A stretch of 41,120 nucleotides of DNA from Synechococcales cyanobacterium CRU_2_2 (lineage in GTDB: Bacteria > Cyanobacteriota > Cyanobacteriia > PCC-9006 > JAAUQQ01): the NCBI GenBank assembly GCA_012034805.1, contig JAAUOP010000030.1, positions 1 to 41,120 on the forward strand, given 5' to 3'. The notes under the pieces are model-generated. The model worked only from the letters and a program-made list of their open reading frames with translations. It ran no database searches and was not told the origin of the DNA. Positions within the stretch are counted from its first letter, which is position 1. Every line of letters starts with the position of its first letter. This document shows, one piece after another, positions 38,414 through 41,120 of the stretch. The position numbers and the translations under genes were made by a program.

Positions 38414-39172
38414 TCATGGGCGTACGAGCTTCACTTCGGCATTGCTTTGAATGCGGTGGTTGAGTTCGCTCATGAGCCATTCATGGAAAAGCTGTTCCAG
38501 AATCGTTTCGCGGATTTCGACCGTGAGATCAGCTTTGACAAATTTTTGAGGCAGTAGAAGATGATGGCCTTCATCAGTGCAAATCGGCGGAATCAGCACA
38601 CCCGCCTCCGCGCCAAAAACCGCAGCGCCTAAGACTGCTGTCATGGCACTCCGAGCCAGCAAACCCTGGTAGCCGCAGCGATCGCGTCTTTCCTCATCAA
38701 TGTCGTAAGAGTGAGCTGCTTCAAAAAAGCTGATTTCTTTATTGTCAATTTGGTAGAACAGCTCTTGGGCCAAGCGCTCGCTACTGACAATGAGTTGGTA
38801 AAGCATCACCTTGTCGTAATGGACACGGTTTTGATAAAAGACCTTTTCGATGTCTTTTTCGAACAAAAATTCTTTGAGCTTTTGGGTGAGGAGGCGATCG
38901 CGAATGCCGATTTCCCAATCTCCCGGATCAATGCCTTCGCCTTCAAGCCAAGCTAGGGTGTCCGAGGCTTTTTCTAGCCCCATCTGCCGCCGAAATATAT
39001 CGACTTCCACTTGAACCTCGCTGTCCGTAATCGATAGCGAGGTTCGTTCAGCATGTTCAAGGATAATACTTTTTGAGAGAATATTATGACAGACAGACTT
39101 GAACTGAATAGTGCTTTTGAGGAAGTCAACGATTTTCTGGGGAGTGACTATTTTTTCCAACGTGTTTCGCAT
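38414..39172 (-). CDS. Degenerate parvulin/SurA-like peptidyl-prolyl isomerase homologue
   Basis: 252 aa. An N-terminal helical SurA-like part (TDSEVQVEVDIFRRQMGLEKASDTLAWLEGEGIDPGDWEIGIRDRLLTQKLKEFLF, about 50-105) is followed by a parvulin-like segment (VMLYQLIVSSERLAQELFYQI...ISFFEAAHSYDIDEERRDRCGYQGLLARSAM) and AGVLIPPICTDEGHHLLLPQKFV. The typical parvulin start A-R-H-I-L-[VI] is replaced by VMLYQLIV, so catalytic activity is doubtful while chaperone-like binding is plausible. No signal peptide is obvious, so it may be cytoplasmic. Genes of this type often sit beside HlyB/HlyD-type peptide exporters and their cargo in cyanobacteria (recalled, not checked). Here it lies immediately downstream, same strand, of the peptide array, suggesting a role in handling those precursors. 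Confidence 0.7.
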   Translation of the reverse strand: MRNTLEKIVTPQKIVDFLKSTIQFKSVCHNILSKSIILEHAERTSLSITDSEVQVEVDIFRRQMGLEKASDTLAWLEGEGIDPGDWEIGIRDRLLTQKLKEFLFEKDIEKVFYQNRVHYDKVMLYQLIVSSERLAQELFYQIDNKEISFFEAAHSYDIDEERRDRCGYQGLLARSAMTAVLGAAVFGAEAGVLIPPICTDEGHHLLLPQKFVKADLTVEIRETILEQLFHEWLMSELNHRIQSNAEVKLVRP

Positions 39173-39397
39173 AGAACAACCGTTTAATACTTCTGGCAGG
39201 CACCCATCAACAGCTGATCAACAAGCTGAACAACTCTGTCTCTATGGTTGCACAAAGACCAAAATTCTAAGCGAGTTTACGGCTATCTTCATCGGTTGCT
39301 TAAAATCGACAAAAGCAGTTTTGGCTAGCTTGATCGTTACTCGAGAAACAAACGTTAGAAAATTGGTAGTTCAGTGGAGTCCAACCATCGCTCCGGT

Positions 39398-39742
39398 TTA
39401 CCCCCAGGAAGAGGATCGCTCCGTTGTCCATTGGCTATAAGTCTTTTCATTCCCTCTATAGATCGAGTTTCCCCAGTAGGAAGAACCGGAACTCTGTCCC
39501 TGGTTGTAAGATGCAGCGCTAGCCCAAGCTTGAGCCTGGGAGTAACCAGGCCGGACGGAAGTGCGAACATTGGCCTCCGTCGCCGTGCTCTGGCCAGCGG
39601 CTCCGGCATAGGCAACAGCAACCGCATAACCGTTGCCAGTTCCCACCGCGCCAGTGGCGACAGTCGAACCGCTACCGGAGATCTGGCATCGATCCGAAAC
39701 CAGCTCGCAATACTCTACATTGTCCAAATCGCTAATGTTCAT
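39398..39742 (-). CDS. Small peptide precursor with IS-DL leader, array member 3
   Basis: 114 aa from ATG 39742. That start is chosen because MNISDLDNVEYCEL aligns with the leaders of its neighbours; an ATG eleven codons upstream (39775/39772) is possible. The leader ends QISGS (Gly23-Ser24), a likely C39-type cut after Gly-Ser or before Ser. The core is rich in Gly, Ala, Ser, Tyr, Trp and Thr (GYAVAVAYAGAAGQSTATEA, SYNQGQSSGSSYWGNSIYRG) with a Trp-containing tail ERSSSWG. Cys12 and Cys19 lie only in the leader. Core composition suggests a flexible, aromatic, amyloid- or adhesin-like secreted peptide, which is inference. It is 225 bp upstream of the parvulin-like gene. Confidence 0.65.
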   Translation of the reverse strand: MNISDLDNVEYCELVSDRCQISGSGSTVATGAVGTGNGYAVAVAYAGAAGQSTATEANVRTSVRPGYSQAQAWASAASYNQGQSSGSSYWGNSIYRGNEKTYSQWTTERSSSWG

Positions 39743-39811
39743 GATTGGCTGCTCAAATGGGTTAACTGTCATCAATCAAAGCAGGCTTAAACGCATGGAT
39801 GAAGGTCTAAG

Positions 39812-39850
39812 CCTTTATTAGAGAGCCTTTCTCAAGACGCTCTAATAAGG
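39812..39850. repeat. Imperfect hairpin between array members 2 and 3
   Basis: TTATTAGAG (39815-39823) pairs with CTCTAATAA (39840-39848), extended by CC/GG with one bulged base. It is located downstream of the member-2 stop on the minus strand, so it could limit read-through, though there is no strong T tract. A weak terminator or a stabilising stem. Confidence 0.5.
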
Positions 39851-39956
39851 GATTATTCCAATTTGGACAACAGGCCAGTATCCGATCGAGCAAAATGCGT
39901 TCTGATGCATTCTAAAGATGCAACTCACAAGTGAGGCCCAGTTGGAAAATGTACTC

Positions 39957-40232
39957 CTAGGAGCCAACGATCGCAATGGAGGAACTGCTGGAGTAGGAAC
40001 CTGATTCACTCACTCGAGTGATGGTGGTCGCTTGAGTAAAGGTTGACCTAGGCCACTTTGGATTGCTCAAGGCAAGACTAGTGGCAGAGGCTGTCGCCGT
40101 ACGCCCCAGACGAGGGTACTGAAGCCAGGCAGCATAAAGCGCATTCCCAGATGGACTTCCCCAGCCAGCCGAACCGCTGATCGGCGTCTTGGGCGCAGCT
40201 TCAAGATAGTTCAAGTCAGAAATCTTTATCAC
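39957..40232 (-). CDS. Small peptide precursor with IS-DL leader, array member 2
   Basis: 91 aa from a GTG at 40230-40232, supported by ggagaagc about 6-9 bases upstream and by alignment with the other leaders (VIKISDLNYLEAA). The leader ends PISGS (about residues 17-21), then AGWGSPSGNALYAAWLQYPRLGRTATASATSLALSN. The core is rich in Ser, Thr, Ala with Trp/Tyr and no Cys, ending SGSYSSSSSIAIVGS. An upstream in-frame start (40280) would add an unrelated N-terminus and is rejected. Presumed substrate of a C39-type exporter; the nearest one visible is at 6.3-8.5 kb. Confidence 0.65.
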   Translation of the reverse strand: MIKISDLNYLEAAPKTPISGSAGWGSPSGNALYAAWLQYPRLGRTATASATSLALSNPKWPRSTFTQATTITRVSESGSYSSSSSIAIVGS

Positions 40233-40471
40233 AGTTGCTTCTCCAGTTTCGATCGAAACATTCGCGAATGGCCAGCACATCTAATAATAGACACATCGAC
40301 CGAAACGTCAAATTAACTCGAATGCTTGACACAGATCAATTCTAACTAGAATATTAACGATTAAAGACAGCGACCCAAATTGCTATCAAATCTCGCTTGA
40401 GTTTGTAACAATTCAGGCCGCCGATCACGCCCTAGGGCATATTGAAACCGATCAAGCTAGCCAGCTAGAAT

Positions 40472-40771
40472 CTAGTGGTAGCTGATAGCAGCACCGGAGC
40501 TGACGAAGGACTGGGAAACACCAGGCTCGACCTGGGTGCCGAAGATGATGCTGGTCGCTTGAGCAACGCCACCATTGGCATCAGAAGAACCGGTCACGCT
40601 AGCAGAGTTGCCGGTGATGTTCACGTTAGCTTTGAAGTTGTTGGAAAACTGGTTGGTCACTTTCGTGAACACGTCTTGCTTCAGGTTGAAGGCGCTATTG
40701 ATGTTGATGCCTTTAGAACCAGCAACTTCTGAAGTTGCAACTTCGACGTAGGACAGATCAGAAATTTTCAT
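40472..40771 (-). CDS. Small peptide precursor with IS-DL leader, array member 1
   Basis: 99 aa from ATG 40771, preceded by caggata (SD about 7 bases away). The leader MKISDLSYVEVATSEVAGS ends VAGS (Gly18-Ser19). The core is polar and Asn/Ser/Val-rich with a phenylalanine-patterned stretch (FNLKQDVFTKVTNQFSNNF), then VNITGNSASVTGSSDANGG and a tail ending SSGAAISYH. No Cys and no Lys-Arg cluster. The last 127 bp are repeated exactly at the window edge, showing a recent duplication. An ORF extension up to 40828 is ignored because it lacks leader similarity. Confidence 0.75.
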   Translation of the reverse strand: MKISDLSYVEVATSEVAGSKGININSAFNLKQDVFTKVTNQFSNNFKANVNITGNSASVTGSSDANGGVAQATSIIFGTQVEPGVSQSFVSSGAAISYH

Positions 40772-40993
40772 TGCGGTATCCTGCTTATGTTTGGAGTGGA
40801 AGATGCGTTCGAGTAGCCAGACTATCAACTAATTCGGACGCGTCGATCATGATTTATGTCGAGGCCTAAATCCTTAGAAGCCAAGCGCCAAAGACTCAGA
40901 CCTCAATCAGTTTTACACTTGGTTGCGGCTCAAAACTAATCAGGTAGATATCACTACAAAAGAACTAGTTCTGAGCTGCCAACCACCTAGAAC

Positions 40994-41120
40994 CTAGTGG
41001 TAGCTGATAGCAGCACCGGAGCTGACGAAGGACTGGGAAACACCAGGCTCGACCTGGGTGCCGAAGATGATGCTGGTCGCTTGAGCAACGCCACCATTGG
41101 CATCAGAAGAACCGGTCACG
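40994..41120 (-). CDS. Array member 0, 3' end only (cut by window edge)
   Basis: A partial gene: the final 41 codons and stop (VTGSSDANGGVAQATSIIFG...ISYH). As far as it extends it is identical base for base to 40472-40598 (127 of 127, offset 522 bp), and the few bases beyond the stop are also similar (ctagaaYctag). The start and leader lie outside the window. It shows that the peptide array continues beyond 41120. Confidence 0.85.
   Translation of the reverse strand, partial: VTGSSDANGGVAQATSIIFGTQVEPGVSQSFVSSGAAISYH

Overview
The window is cyanobacterial. HIP1 octamers (GCGATCGC) recur throughout, and the gene content includes heme oxygenase, a Psb35-like photosystem II protein, large phosphoenolpyruvate carboxylase, a Ycf29/Rre1-type regulator, a DUF1574 protein and a PEP-CTERM protein. 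The genus cannot be fixed from sequence alone. Short tandem repeats are abundant, both in frame inside genes and between genes.

Layout. 1-6.3 kb: two tandem metallophosphoesterase-like genes (the second has lost most metal ligands), a frameshifted cytochrome-b-like membrane protein, a monomeric-type NADP isocitrate dehydrogenase and a MATE exporter. 6.3-10.9 kb: a peptide-export locus with a C39-peptidase ABC transporter, a divergent HlyD-type adaptor and a small peptide gene with a double-glycine leader. 11.5-20 kb: a GAF histidine kinase (two frameshifts), lepA, psb35-like, transaldolase and ppc. 20.9-28.7 kb: a DUF1574 protein, trpS, a methylenetetrahydrofolate reductase homologue (two frameshifts), a small membrane protein, ho1, a zinc-ribbon membrane protein (frameshifted) and a response regulator. 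29-31 kb: a zinc-ribbon membrane protein followed by decayed pieces of a CHAT-domain gene and an HNH-endonuclease-like gene, then a MITE-like hairpin element. 31-37 kb: glgA (frameshifted), a MOSC protein, an aldo/keto reductase (frameshifted), a small acidic repeat protein, a PPK2-family kinase and an ATP-grasp enzyme. 37.4-41.1 kb: a PEP-CTERM protein, a degenerate parvulin/SurA-like protein, and an array of at least four small peptide genes on the minus strand. The three complete peptides share an IS-DL-x-x-[VL]-E leader ending in [IV]-[SA]-G-S. The last two genes are a recent tandem duplication cut by the window edge.

The most interesting system is secreted peptides: a GG-leader peptide beside its likely C39/HlyD exporter, and a second array with a common leader and divergent cores beside a PPIase-like protein. 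A second theme concerns sequence quality. Six genes carry eight single-base interruptions. Seven are simply explained by one missing base in a run of 3-5 identical bases, and the eighth lies at a G run but has an ambiguous repair. This looks more like sequencing or assembly undercalling than true decay. The CHAT and HNH remnants, by contrast, look like genuine decay.
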